DNA of 64,000 nucleotides from Neobacillus sp. WH10 (GCF_030123405.1 NZ_CP126110.1:3162001-3226000); one strand, 5' to 3'. Shown: positions 1 through 8,897, counted from the stretch's first letter. The notes: generated from the letters alone by a model not told the origin. A program made the numbers and translations.

Positions 1-595
1 TCATAATTCGCTTAACCGTTCTCATTTCCTGCTTGCCAAATGGAAGTTTTTCTTCTACGAGATTCTCCATAAATTGAACTTGTTCCTGTGCAGATATTTT
101 CAGACTGCTATCAAGCCAGAAATGTTCTATTCCGCCGCTAATATCTCCGTTACCGAAATGGATTTTTTTCATGTATGTTTGCATTTGTTCAAAACCTATG
201 TCACGAGCCATTTGTTGATAATACCAGATCACAGAATGTCTCATCCCTGAGGCTAGTGTATGATCCTTGTTCCACTCTGGAAATTCACGAACCACGCCAT
301 CCCAGCGCTTCACTTCGTATTCATCATTTACAGCTTTTGTTTGCAAACCTATTAACGCATTTGGTACCTTAAAAGTAGACTCTGGTGTAAAGCGGACCTC
401 GCTTCTCTCTTTGTTATATACATAGATTTTATCTGATTTTAAATTTTTCACTACAATCGTACCTTGTGTACCAGCAAATTCTTCCTCGACTGACAAGTCT
501 TTAATATTCATATTTTCACCCTTTACAGGAAGGTCAAATATGGTTCCTGTAAAAAGCAGGGCGATTGCAATTATCCAGTATTTCACATGTTTCAT
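1..595 (-). CDS. Class D beta-lactamase, C-terminus beyond window edge
   Basis: The translation gives 198 residues of a secreted class D (OXA-type) serine beta-lactamase or penicillin-recognising protein. An N-terminal hydrophobic signal or anchor (about residues 4-20) is followed by the S73-T-F-K76 active-site motif. A second motif has Ser121 in the sequence HSVIW, and an FGN motif lies at 147-149 where many OXA enzymes have YGN. The KTG motif, expected near residue 215, lies left of the window. The ATG at 593-595 has an AAAGGAG ribosome site. Family knowledge: class D enzymes of Bacillus hydrolyse penicillins outside the membrane. The gene is divergent from a MocR-type regulator. The alternative is a BlaR-type sensor domain, but no long membrane part precedes it. 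Confidence 0.85.
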   Translation of the reverse strand, partial: MKHVKYWIIAIALLFTGTIFDLPVKGENMNIKDLSVEEEFAGTQGTIVVKNLKSDKIYVYNKERSEVRFTPESTFKVPNALIGLQTKAVNDEYEVKRWDGVVREFPEWNKDHTLASGMRHSVIWYYQQMARDIGFEQMQTYMKKIHFGNGDISGGIEHFWLDSSLKISAQEQVQFMENLVEEKLPFGKQEMRTVKRIM

Positions 596-609
596 TGTCT
601 ATTCTCCTT

Positions 610-700
610 TGTTTTTTGACTAGTCAGGCAGCAATGTAGGCCTCCACAACTGCAATTTCAAATTAGTTTACTAGTTTGATAGTGTAAAGTATACTTTTTC
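610..700. promoter_or_regulatory. Overlapping divergent promoters, beta-lactamase and MocR
   Basis: On the plus strand TTTACT (667-672), 17 bases and TATACT (690-695) form a sigma-A-like promoter for the MocR gene. On the minus strand TTTACA (683-688), 17 bases and TAATTT (660-665) form one for the beta-lactamase. The two overlap, so only one polymerase can bind at a time. ACTAGT occurs twice (619-624 and 670-675), each with a TTT just upstream. MocR proteins are known to bind direct repeats, so these are operator candidates by inference. Confidence 0.45.
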
Positions 701-768
701 CAGTTATGAAATGAAATAACAGTTTTCTTGCTTTGTACCCTTACAGATTGGAAAGGTTGGAAAGAAAA

Positions 769-2136
769 ATGAAAAAATATCAGGAAATTGTTGGACTGAT
801 CGAACAACAGGTAACTCAAGGCATATTAGTGTCTGGGAGCAAATTACCTTCTATAAGAGCTCTGTCAAAAAAGTATTCTTGCAGTCACAACACAGTTATC
901 AAAGCCTATCAGGAATTAGAAAACAGGCACTTAATCTACTCCATGCCCAAGAGTGGATATTATATAGTAGAAGACTTTCCATTGCGTGAAAGAACTGACA
1001 ACAAGCAGGGGAAAATTGACTTTTTATCAGCGGGACCTGATAAACAAGCAATGCCATATCAAGATTTTAAACATTGTATCAACCAGGCAATTGAATTATA
1101 TAAAGAGGACATGTTTACCTACTCTGAGTCTCAAGGATTGTATTCCCTGCGTGTGGAACTGGCCCGGCATTTACAAAATTTACAGGTATTTACGGTACCA
1201 GACAGGATATTTGTGGTATCGGGATCGCAACAAGCACTGAATCTATTTGTCGAGATGCCATTTCCAAATGGAAAAACCAATATATGCGTGGAACAGCCTA
1301 CACACCCTGCCTTTGTGGAGTCCATCCAGGTTCAAAATGCCAATGCTTTTGGAATCGAAATAACAAAACAGGGGGTAGATATGCAGCGTCTAGAGGAAAT
1401 TTTTAAACACCAAGATATTAAGTTCTTTTACACCACTTCAAGATTTCATAACCCTACCGGCTACAGTTACTCGAATAAAGAAAAGAAAAAGATGGTAGAA
1501 TTAGCTCAGAAGTATGATGTTTATATTATCGAAGATGATTATATGGGAGATCTTGATTTCAACCTGAAGCAGGATCCGATGTTTGCCTATGACCCTTCAG
1601 GTAGAGTTATTTATACAAAAAGCTTTTCTAAAGTATTGCTGCCGGGTTTAAGGCTTGGCCTGACTGTAATTCCTGAATCTATGAAAAGTGCATTTTCACA
1701 GGCGAAGTATGCCGCAGATTTACATACCCCTGTTTTAACCCAGGGGGCGCTGGAAATCTACTTAAAAAATGGGATGTTTGATGCCCACATTAAAAAGATA
1801 AGACAAATATACCGGGAAAAAGGGGAGATTTTACAGACAGCCTATAAGAAGTATCTTCCGGCTGCTGCTTCCTATACTGGTTCAACATCCGGTTTTTACT
1901 CGACGATTGTATTACCTCACCCGCTAAAAGCAGAACAGCTGATTAACCAGTTAATCATGGATGATGTGGATGTGGATGTGGATAATGCGCAAAAAATGTA
2001 TTTGCCGGAATGTAAAAAAGAAAATGTAATCCGTCTTAGTGTTTCTCAGGTAGAAAATGTTTCGATAAATAATGGTATTCAAAAAATTGCCAAAGCAATT
2101 ATGAAACTCACTACGAGGTTAAATGTCAAAATTTGA
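769..2136 (+). CDS. MocR/GabR-type PLP-dependent transcriptional regulator
   Basis: 455 residues. An N-terminal GntR winged helix (about 1-70, with the SIRALSKKYSCSHNTVIKAY stretch) is joined to a class I aminotransferase-like domain (about 100-450). Its probable PLP lysine is K288 in SFSKVLLPG, with an upstream DDY motif typical of the fold. I chose the ATG at 769 because GGAAAG lies just upstream; a TTG 36 bases earlier lacks a good ribosome site. MocR proteins sense PLP adducts and control amino acid, vitamin B6 or cell-wall genes. The divergent beta-lactamase is the obvious candidate target, but this is inferred from position only. The gene ends at a strong terminator. Confidence 0.85.
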   Translation: MKKYQEIVGLIEQQVTQGILVSGSKLPSIRALSKKYSCSHNTVIKAYQELENRHLIYSMPKSGYYIVEDFPLRERTDNKQGKIDFLSAGPDKQAMPYQDFKHCINQAIELYKEDMFTYSESQGLYSLRVELARHLQNLQVFTVPDRIFVVSGSQQALNLFVEMPFPNGKTNICVEQPTHPAFVESIQVQNANAFGIEITKQGVDMQRLEEIFKHQDIKFFYTTSRFHNPTGYSYSNKEKKKMVELAQKYDVYIIEDDYMGDLDFNLKQDPMFAYDPSGRVIYTKSFSKVLLPGLRLGLTVIPESMKSAFSQAKYAADLHTPVLTQGALEIYLKNGMFDAHIKKIRQIYREKGEILQTAYKKYLPAAASYTGSTSGFYSTIVLPHPLKAEQLINQLIMDDVDVDVDNAQKMYLPECKKENVIRLSVSQVENVSINNGIQKIAKAIMKLTTRLNVKI

Positions 2137-2325
2137 ATCTACCCATAAAAATAAAAAAACAGATAGGGTAAACATAAAACTTTATGATGAAAAAAAGTTC
2201 TTGTTCACGAACATCGGTTATCATAAACTTAAGAAATTCATAAATAAAAAAGACCGACTATGCTGCTTCATGTCCGGTTCAGCAATAGAGAGTTCCCTCA
2301 AAGGTAACCGACTTAATTTGATGGA

Positions 2326-2372
2326 AATAATCCACCTGAGCCTTTATGAACTCAAAGGTGGATTATTTTTTG
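2326..2372 (+). terminator. Rho-independent terminator after MocR gene
   Basis: Inverted arms AATAATCCACCT and AGGTGGATTATT, extended inwards by GAG/CTC, are followed by a run of six T. It is about 190 bases after the MocR stop. A short open frame that runs through it is not believable as a gene. Confidence 0.8.
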
Positions 2373-2542
2373 TTCACTAAGAGATCAATTTCACTTATTC
2401 AGTTGCAAAACTCTTTCCATTAAAATAATAATCTGATTCCCTATATGTACTAAAGGCTACTTCTACCTCCGGGTCTCGAGTGAATGAACGTGTTTCGTGA
2501 CAATGTTAGCAAATACATCTTGAACTTCCTGCCCCCTTCCAG

Positions 2543-2653
2543 ATGTTATCCTACCAATCTTCAGAGTCCGCTTGTGATCCTCCGAAAAGGATCCCTTGTG
2601 TAATATAATCTACATCCTGTCTAAATTTCAGTTCAAACAGTTTGGCATCGAGA
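2543..2653 (-). pseudogene. Fragment of a DUF4317 gene
   Basis: About 110 bases match the intact DUF4317 gene of this window (11206-11316) at about 87 % identity counted by eye. On the minus strand it reads LDAKLFELKF, then an in-frame TAG where the intact gene has Gln (W-stop-DN). Homology stops abruptly at 2653 and also fades below 2543. Below that lies a short unidentified open stretch ending near 2400 (SDYYFNGKSFATE). This is a relic of a second DUF4317 copy. Confidence 0.7.
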
Positions 2654-2860
2654 CTGAGTCAGGCTTCGTCACGCAACATATTGATAAATATAAGTCATCT
2701 ACACGCATATTGATTGTCGCATTAATTGCTTTAGCCATTTCAACAGCAATCTCTGTTATGATTCCCGCTAACGCAAACAGTGCAACTCTAATTATCATCA
2801 TGGGCTTTGTTGCTTCATTCGTTGTATATATGCTTCGCGGTGCCTATTTTGTCCAATGTC
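2654..2860 (+). pseudogene. Internal fragment of an MFS transporter
   Basis: Directly after the DUF4317 relic the plus strand encodes a piece of a membrane transporter. It has a loop with DKYKSSTRIL, two hydrophobic helices and YMLRGAYF. This pattern resembles the middle of MFS transporters in which a helix is followed by LRGxYW/F. Neither start nor end of a transporter is present, and the frame runs out of homology near 2855. I read it as a deletion remnant fused to the DUF4317 fragment. The family call rests on motif memory only. Confidence 0.45.
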
Positions 2861-3114
2861 TCATCCATAATTTTCTCCCACCTTCATAATTGACATTTCT
2901 ATAAATAGTTCTTCTTCATATGCTGTATCAGATACAACTATAATATTTTCCCCTTTATACAAATTGTGACAAATTTCCTCCAATTCAATATAATATAATT
3001 GTAGTGATAATTTAATAGCATTGTAACCAATTCGAAATTTTTGGGATGCAAATTTCAAAAGGTTAACATTAGAAAACGTTGATATATAGGTTATCCGGTG
3101 CGGAGGGAATGTTT

Positions 3115-4557
3115 ATGAGTACGCTAAATGAAACAATTGAAGAAATGAGTCAAGAACGGGTTAATCGATTCAAACCGCGTGCAAAAAGGAATTTTATTAT
3201 AATTGGATTTATTATTATTATTGCACTCCTATTTGCGGGAATAAGCTATTATCAAGCAACACGGTTCAATTCACAAATTACAATTAATTACACAAAAGTC
3301 GGTGGGCTGACTGCTGATCAGGCAATAAAAAAATTAAAAACATCTTTATTAACAAACAGAGTCTATGTAGGACAACAACAAATTTTAGACGGAAAAGAAA
3401 CAGAGATGGGATTTACGGAACAAGATTTGCCTGAAATCAAGAAATTATTAAAAAGCCAGTGGACCTTTTTTCCTTCCTCAAAGGTTCAAAATTATTTGTT
3501 GGTACCTGATAAGATGGATCAGTTTCGAAGCCAAACGTTGAAAGAGCAAATAGAAGGAAAGCTCTTATCAATGAATAAGGAACTAAAAGCTCCCCAAGAT
3601 GCGGAAGTGAAATTGGAACAGGGTAAAATTGTCATCTCCAATAGCATTGATGGAGAACAGTATGATATCGCGAGTCTATTAGAGAATTATCAGAAACAGA
3701 AATATAACAGTGATATCAAACTGCAACCCGTCTTGTTACAACCAATTAAAGCGGACAGTCCGATTGTTAAAAAAGACGAGAACATTTTTCAGGAACTTCT
3801 TCAACGCACTGTTGATTATAAGGTACAAGACCAAGTGTATACCTTAAATGCTAGTGAATTAATAAAAGATGCCTCTTTGTCAAAAGATAAAAAGATCACA
3901 ATCACTGCGAATGACATTAAGAACAAGATAGATGAAATTAATCGTTCCCAATCAACATTAAATAAGAATTTTACATTTAAGACCCATTCAGGCTCGGTCA
4001 TTTCGGTAAAAGGTCAAGGCTATGGCTGGGCAATAAATACTGATAAAGAATCATCGAGAATTCAGGAAGCTTTTGAAAAAGGAGAGAAATCAATTTCTGC
4101 TTCTAATATTTACGGAAAGGGCTGGGGCAAGGAAGGCATTGGTTACGAAAATACCACGAATAATGGCATCGGTGACACGTATGCTGAAGTGTCCATTGCA
4201 CAGCAGCGAATATGGATTTATAAAAATGGACAATTAGTAGTCACAACGAATGTGGTTACAGGCAAACACAGTACCATGGAAGATACACATCCTGGAGTTT
4301 GGTATATTCTTTATAAACAATCACCACATACCCTCAGGGGCAGCGCAGTTGGTAATCCTAATTATTCCGTTGATGTATCTTATTGGGCTCCCTTTACGAA
4401 TGATGGACAAGGATTCCACGATGCCAGCTGGCGGAATAACTGGGCAAGTAATGCCTATCTTAGTGCAGGATCAGCCGGCTGTGTCAACACACCCCCTAGT
4501 ATAATGAAAACCGTGTATGATAATCTTAGTAAATACGATCCTGTTATTATTTATTAA
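3115..4557 (+). CDS. L,D-transpeptidase (YkuD domain) with PG_binding_4 region
   Basis: 480 residues. A cytoplasmic N-terminus and one membrane helix (about 24-45) precede a long extracellular region of PG_binding_4 type (about 60-340). The YkuD catalytic domain (about 345-480) follows, with H435 in GFHDASW and C456 in SAGCVN. The usual motif is SHGC(V/I)N; here Ala454 replaces its histidine. The family makes 3-3 crosslinks in peptidoglycan or attaches proteins to it, outside the membrane. The start at 3115 is set by GGAGGG at 3102-3107; an ATG six bases upstream is too close. It stands alone between gene relics. Confidence 0.9.
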   Translation: MSTLNETIEEMSQERVNRFKPRAKRNFIIIGFIIIIALLFAGISYYQATRFNSQITINYTKVGGLTADQAIKKLKTSLLTNRVYVGQQQILDGKETEMGFTEQDLPEIKKLLKSQWTFFPSSKVQNYLLVPDKMDQFRSQTLKEQIEGKLLSMNKELKAPQDAEVKLEQGKIVISNSIDGEQYDIASLLENYQKQKYNSDIKLQPVLLQPIKADSPIVKKDENIFQELLQRTVDYKVQDQVYTLNASELIKDASLSKDKKITITANDIKNKIDEINRSQSTLNKNFTFKTHSGSVISVKGQGYGWAINTDKESSRIQEAFEKGEKSISASNIYGKGWGKEGIGYENTTNNGIGDTYAEVSIAQQRIWIYKNGQLVVTTNVVTGKHSTMEDTHPGVWYILYKQSPHTLRGSAVGNPNYSVDVSYWAPFTNDGQGFHDASWRNNWASNAYLSAGSAGCVNTPPSIMKTVYDNLSKYDPVIIY

Positions 4558-4582
4558 GAAGGATGTTTCTCACACATCCTTC
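4558..4582 (+). terminator. Possible terminator after L,D-transpeptidase
   Basis: A hairpin with arms GAAGGATGT and ACATCCTTC lies directly after the stop codon. There is no T run, so it may only stabilise the 3' end. Confidence 0.4.
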
Positions 4583-4619
4583 CAAGAAAATCAAAAAGCC
4601 TAATTTCTCACTTGAACTG

Positions 4620-4665
4620 CCCCGTAAATGTTAGACACCAATCTGACGTTTACGGGGGTTTTTTT
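4620..4665 (+). terminator. Hairpin with T run, possible end of a lost IS3-family element
   Basis: Arms CCCCGTAAA (4620-4628) and TTTACGGGG (4649-4657) are followed by eight T, a good terminator. Its loop contains TGTTAGACACC, which resembles the outer end of IS3-family elements. A short open frame starting MTSKTRKNF follows and stops after 18 codons, like a dead transposase start. The terminator reading is firm, the IS reading is weak. Confidence 0.45.
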
Positions 4666-5082
4666 ATGACCAGTAAAACGCGAAAAAACTTCGCTAAGAA
4701 TATCAATTCCTTCAGAACTTAAAATTCAAAAAGTATCCTAAAGAAATGACGCATGTCAAAATAAGATAAATGACTTTTTGACATACAGATTAAAGTTATC
4801 TTTCTACTGGGGGCAGAACCAGACACTGCACGACGAACCCTAATTTGACCAACAAATGGAAAATAGACCGATATCTATTTCGAATCGGTCTGTTTTTTGC
4901 ACAGGAAAGGAATAGATCACATGGTTATATTCTTCTTGAGCTTCTGTAATAGCTAATTTCGAATATACTTCAAACGATTGTCTACTTGCAGGTCCAGAAC
5001 AAGGCTGAATGAAGGCATTATCGATTCCCTTTTTTTTCAACTAGTCTTTGTATCTAATTGAAAAACAACATACCACCGAAGG
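4666..5082. other. Intergenic stretch, no credible gene
   Basis: It holds the terminator at 4865-4898. A minus-strand open frame of about 65 codons runs through that hairpin, has a TTG start and lacks a ribosome site; I do not accept it. Nothing else was recognised. Confidence 0.5.
4865..4898 (+). terminator. Rho-independent terminator
   Basis: Arms AGACCGAT (4865-4872) and ATCGGTCT (4884-4891) are followed by GTTTTTT. The hairpin can work in both directions and separates the L,D-transpeptidase region from the P450 gene. Confidence 0.7.
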
Positions 5083-6291
5083 TTAGAAAGTCATTGGAAT
5101 ACTAGCAATGAAACGTACCACTCCATTATTGTTATAAATCAGCTTATCTGGATCAATCGCCAATTTTAAATCTGGGAAGCGCCTAAGCAAAGTACCAAAG
5201 GCAACTTTTGCTTCCAATCTTGCAAGCGGAGCACCCAAACAGTGATGAATACCATTGCCGAAGGCAAGATGATCGTTTTCACTTCTCGTAATATCGAATA
5301 CTTCAGGATTGGAAAACTGTTTTGGATCAAGGTTCGCAGTGCCAAGAGAGAATAGAACCATTTCACCTTTACGGATGTTTTTCCCATGCATCGTTATATC
5401 TTCACCTGCAAAACGCCAGCTGATCATGAGCGGTCCAGCATAGCGAAGCAGCTCTTCGATAGCATTTGGCAGCAAAGAAGGATTACTACGCAACAATGCT
5501 AATTGTTCGGGATGTTTCTGCAAAGCAACCATACCATTTCCAATCAAATTGGTTGTGGTCTCATGTCCAGCAGTAATGAGTAATTGGACGGTAGAGAGCA
5601 GTTCGGGTTCACTCAGTTTATCATCTTGATCGTGTGCGTGTATCAAAGAGCTCATTACATCTTCCGCTGGATGTTTTCGTTTTTCTTCCAATGTTGCTCC
5701 AATAAGGGAGTAATACTCTCTGATCCATGCCATATGGTCTTGACTAGGATCTGCCTTTATACTCATCCACATATCATAAATTTTCTCTTGATACAAAACA
5801 GGTATTCCTAACATCTCGGCAATAACCCGAAATGGAAGTGGAAAAGCAAAATCTGCAATAAGATCCATCTTCCCTTTTTTCTGTACTGCATCCAATAATT
5901 CATCTGTAATCTGTTGAATACGAGGTTCTAAATTCGCGATCATTTGAGGGGTAAAAGCTTTGGTTGTTAACCTGCGCAAACGAGTATGATCAGGTGGATC
6001 AGAGTCCAGCATATTTGGGAAATTTATATTCCATTCCCACTTCTCAGATCGATCTTCTAAATCTGGTTGATCTTGTGTAGGCTGTAGCTTTCGCACATCT
6101 CTAATAAACCGAGGATCTTTGAGAATAGCTACTATATCCTCATGATGAATCGCAAGCCAGGCTGGCCCCATTCCATAATAATCATCAAGACGGATAAGCG
6201 GCTCTTGTTGTTCCGATAGTTTTTTATAAAAGCCTACAACATCCTTCATATTTTCTGGCGAACTAAAATCTTTTGTTGTAATCTTCTTCAT
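5083..6291 (-). CDS. Cytochrome P450
   Basis: 402 residues, the normal length for a soluble bacterial P450 of the CYP107/CYP109 type. The oxygen-binding I helix AGHETTT lies at about 241-247, the K-helix ELLR follows, and the heme loop FGNGIHHCLG carries the Cys ligand C351. Such enzymes hydroxylate fatty acids, terpenes or polyketides using electrons from ferredoxin or flavodoxin; the substrate cannot be read. The ATG has a GAGAGGGG ribosome site. A possible promoter TTGACA at 6376-6381 lies upstream. It is downstream of the DrrAB cassette on the same strand, about 200 bases away, but its base composition is like the host, so a separate unit is likely. Confidence 0.93.
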   Translation of the reverse strand: MKKITTKDFSSPENMKDVVGFYKKLSEQQEPLIRLDDYYGMGPAWLAIHHEDIVAILKDPRFIRDVRKLQPTQDQPDLEDRSEKWEWNINFPNMLDSDPPDHTRLRRLTTKAFTPQMIANLEPRIQQITDELLDAVQKKGKMDLIADFAFPLPFRVIAEMLGIPVLYQEKIYDMWMSIKADPSQDHMAWIREYYSLIGATLEEKRKHPAEDVMSSLIHAHDQDDKLSEPELLSTVQLLITAGHETTTNLIGNGMVALQKHPEQLALLRSNPSLLPNAIEELLRYAGPLMISWRFAGEDITMHGKNIRKGEMVLFSLGTANLDPKQFSNPEVFDITRSENDHLAFGNGIHHCLGAPLARLEAKVAFGTLLRRFPDLKLAIDPDKLIYNNNGVVRFIASIPMTF

Positions 6292-6495
6292 TTGGTTCCC
6301 CTCTCTTTACTTTACTATCAGCCCTATTGTTTTAAACTACAAATTTTCTTTTGTTATTCATGCTTGAAAGCCCTTTGTCAAAAAGGTGTATTCGATGCAT
6401 CAAAGAGTATGAATATTGGCAATCAAAAGCTGACTCACCTCCTGTTCTGGGTAATCAGAATGAGAAATGTCCTGCTGCTTCCTTCTTTAACTATT

Positions 6496-7242
6496 TCACA
6501 CCCGCTTCTTATACGCCCACATCGCAAAGATATATGCCACGAGCATGATTCCGACGCACCAGGCAAGAGCGATCCAGATACCGTTGCCAACAGACCCTTC
6601 ATACAAGAGGGCACGCATCGCATTCACGATTGAAGTCACGGGCTGGTTCTCAGCGAACGTACGGACAATTTTAGGCATGGTTTCGGTGGGGACAAAGGCC
6701 GAACTGATAAACGGCAGGAAAATCAGCGGGTACGAGTAGGCTGTCGCCCCTTCCATAGACCCCGCCGTCAATCCGGGAATGACCGCCAGCCATGTCAGCG
6801 CCAGCGTAAACAGCCCGAGTATCCCAGCTACCGCGAGCCAATCCAGGATATTAGCGCTGGAACGGAAGCCCATCAAGAGCGCGACGAGGATAACCACCAC
6901 GACAGTAAGCGCATTGGAAACAAGAGAGGTCAACACGTGAGCCCACAATACCGACGAGCGCTTGATGGGCATGGTAATGAAACGCGCCATCAGCCCGCTC
7001 TTTACATCCGTAAACAGCCGCACGGAAGTATAAGCGACGCCGGATGCAATAGCCATCAGCAGGATTCCCGGCAATAAATAATTGACGTAGTTGTCCGTGC
7101 CTGTCTCTATGGCGCCGCCAAATACGTATACAAATAGCAGCATCATCATAATCGGCGTAATCGCCACCGTGATAATCGTATCCGGGCTGCGCATGATGTT
7201 GCGCATTAAACGTCCAAGTAATACCCCTGTTTTGCTTTTCAT
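6496..7242 (-). CDS. ABC-2 type transporter permease (DrrB-like)
   Basis: 248 residues with six hydrophobic segments, the size of DrrB-type permeases. It directly abuts the ATPase gene (start one base after that gene's end), so the two are translated together and should form one exporter. Family knowledge: DrrAB-type pumps export drugs, lipids or peptides. The GC content is clearly higher than in the host-like neighbours, as in the whole block up to 9839. It is the last gene of the PadR-DUF1048-ABC cassette. Confidence 0.9.
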   Translation of the reverse strand: MKSKTGVLLGRLMRNIMRSPDTIITVAITPIMMMLLFVYVFGGAIETGTDNYVNYLLPGILLMAIASGVAYTSVRLFTDVKSGLMARFITMPIKRSSVLWAHVLTSLVSNALTVVVVILVALLMGFRSSANILDWLAVAGILGLFTLALTWLAVIPGLTAGSMEGATAYSYPLIFLPFISSAFVPTETMPKIVRTFAENQPVTSIVNAMRALLYEGSVGNGIWIALAWCVGIMLVAYIFAMWAYKKRV

Positions 7243-8004
7243 TTACATCTCCTCCTTTTTGCCGATGATCGCGAGGAAAATTTCCTCCAATGTCGGCTGC
7301 TTCTCGATGTACTCCACTTTCGTTGGCGGGAACATCTCTTTAAGTTCGGTAAGGGTACCAGTCGTGATGATTTTTCCGCCATGCAGGATGGCGATACGGT
7401 CCGCCAGTTGTTCGGCTTCCTCCAGGTACTGGGTCGTCAGCAAGATGGTCGTGCCGCCGTCAGCAAGCTCCTTGACGGTATCCCAGACTTCAATCCGCGC
7501 TTCGGGGTCAAGCCCTGTCGTCGGTTCGTCGAGAAAAATGACTGCTGGCGTCCCGATCAGGCTCATGGCGATGTCAAGCCTGCGCTTCATCCCGCCGGAA
7601 TATTTGTCCGCCCGGCGGTTGGCCGCATCGGTCAGGCTGAATCTTGCAAGCAGATTGTCGGCGACTTGAGCGGGATTGGAAACTCCCCGCAACTTGGCGA
7701 TCATCATCAGGTTTTCCCTTCCTGTGAGCATGCCGTCTAAAGCTGCGAACTGCCCTGTCAGGCTGATGCTCTGGCGAACATGATCCGGTTGACGCTGGAC
7801 GTCATAGCCGCAAATACCTACTTCACCGCCATCGGGCTTCATCAGGGTCGAGAGGATGTTGACCGTTGTCGTCTTGCCCGCTCCATTTGAGCCCAGCAGT
7901 GCGAAAATTTCGCCACGTTGTACCTCAAAATCCACCCCCTTTAAGACTTCCTTGTCTTTAAAGGATTTTTTTAACCCTTTTACAGAAATCGCTACATTGC
8001 TCAT
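7243..8004 (-). CDS. ABC transporter ATP-binding protein (DrrA-like)
   Basis: 253 residues. It shows the Walker A motif GSNGAGKTT (about 38-46), the signature SGGMKRRLDIA, Walker B VIFLDEPTTGLDPEAR and the switch His in the TTQYLEEAEQL region. This pattern is typical of daunorubicin-resistance (DrrA) ATPases, although the C-terminal domain is short. AAGGAGG precedes the ATG. It energises the adjacent permease. A 170-base spacer upstream suggests its own control beside read-through from the DUF1048 genes. Confidence 0.93.
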   Translation of the reverse strand: MSNVAISVKGLKKSFKDKEVLKGVDFEVQRGEIFALLGSNGAGKTTTVNILSTLMKPDGGEVGICGYDVQRQPDHVRQSISLTGQFAALDGMLTGRENLMMIAKLRGVSNPAQVADNLLARFSLTDAANRRADKYSGGMKRRLDIAMSLIGTPAVIFLDEPTTGLDPEARIEVWDTVKELADGGTTILLTTQYLEEAEQLADRIAILHGGKIITTGTLTELKEMFPPTKVEYIEKQPTLEEIFLAIIGKKEEM

Positions 8005-8174
8005 AATTTTTCCTCCTTATAATAAGCGCCTTGCGGAGCTAGATTGCCTATACTTCCCTACTTAGTATTACTGGTAATCCGTACAACTTATTACCGAGTT
8101 AAAAAAATTACTGAATAACGAAGGTGGCAATTCACATTTGTAACCAGCTATTCAGTCGGTATTATCTATTGAAT
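8005..8174 (-). promoter_or_regulatory. Spacer before DrrA gene with palindrome, possible PadR operator
   Basis: An inverted repeat ATTAC-TG-GTAAT (8067-8078) and the word CAACTTATTAC (about 8083-8094) lie here. The word resembles the TTATTACAAG sequence near the promoters upstream of padR, and CTGAATA words are also shared. An operator for the cassette's PadR protein is an inference from these similarities. Confidence 0.35.
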
Positions 8175-8888
8175 CTATTTTTTTCCCAATCGCTTCATGA
8201 TACTCTGGTTCAAATCTTCACGATACTTGGCGATATAGGTTTTAGCGTTTGCCACTAGTTCATCGGCAAAGGACGCCACGTCGTCCCCAGTGATTTCCAG
8301 CACTTGTCTGCCTTCCGCCGCACCGGCTTCGAACAACTCGATTAATTCATACTGCATGTGCAGCATATCCATCCCGTTGCCCGCTGCGAAATTCCACATG
8401 TAGTTTTGAATTTTCTTAAATACAAACTGGTAGTCCTCTGGCAGGGCTTCAACCCGTGCCATCATCATCTTGTATTCTTTTTTATCACCAACCATCTTTT
8501 TGAACATTTCCATCATGTTATTTTTCCTCCTTTTTTTTAAACTTTGTTTTTCCGTAACCTTTTTCATGGCCTTGTTAACTTCTTGGTCAACAGATTCTTG
8601 ATAGATGTCAGCGTAAGTTTTTGAATCTTTGATTAGATCGTCGCAGAAAGCCGCTACGTCACTGCCCGTCACTTCGAGCACGCTCTTCCCCAAGGCCGCG
8701 CCCTCTTCAAAAAGATCGATAATCCCTGAGAGCAAACCTGTCCCGTCGGTTAGCTCAACAGGGCCGACCTTAAAGAAATATTTTTGAATCTCTTTATAAA
8801 CAATCTGATAATCTTTCGGGAGCGCTTTGACACGCGCCACGTGTGCTCGCCACTCTTTTTTGCCTTCGATGATATCTTGTATTCTCAT
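8175..8888 (-). CDS. Two DUF1048 domains in one open frame
   Basis: 237 residues made of two DUF1048-type helical domains (about 1-115 and 125-237). The two look like separate genes joined: just before the second domain lies AAGGAGG, eight bases before ATGATG (about 8511-8516), while the linker translates as the basic KKRRKNN. A run of eight A and a TAA in another frame precede this ribosome site, so a one-base change may have removed an old stop. The function of DUF1048 is unknown; the genes typically sit between padR and ABC transporter genes. The second domain may also be made alone from the internal start. Confidence 0.8.
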   Translation of the reverse strand: MRIQDIIEGKKEWRAHVARVKALPKDYQIVYKEIQKYFFKVGPVELTDGTGLLSGIIDLFEEGAALGKSVLEVTGSDVAAFCDDLIKDSKTYADIYQESVDQEVNKAMKKVTEKQSLKKRRKNNMMEMFKKMVGDKKEYKMMMARVEALPEDYQFVFKKIQNYMWNFAAGNGMDMLHMQYELIELFEAGAAEGRQVLEITGDDVASFADELVANAKTYIAKYREDLNQSIMKRLGKK

Positions 8889-8897
8889 TTTATCCTC

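Noticed and set aside
2123..2380. 85-codon open frame after the MocR gene
   Set aside because: It overlaps the MocR end, runs through the terminator hairpin and has no ribosome site.
4840..5040. 66-codon minus-strand frame
   Set aside because: Starts with TTG without ribosome site and runs through a terminator hairpin.
6292..6633. Plus-strand frame upstream of the P450 gene
   Set aside because: Shadow of the permease gene and spacer; no ribosome site or motif.
7091..7740. Plus-strand frames of 119-192 codons inside the ABC genes
   Set aside because: Long shadows caused by the high GC content of the cassette; the minus-strand genes have all motifs.
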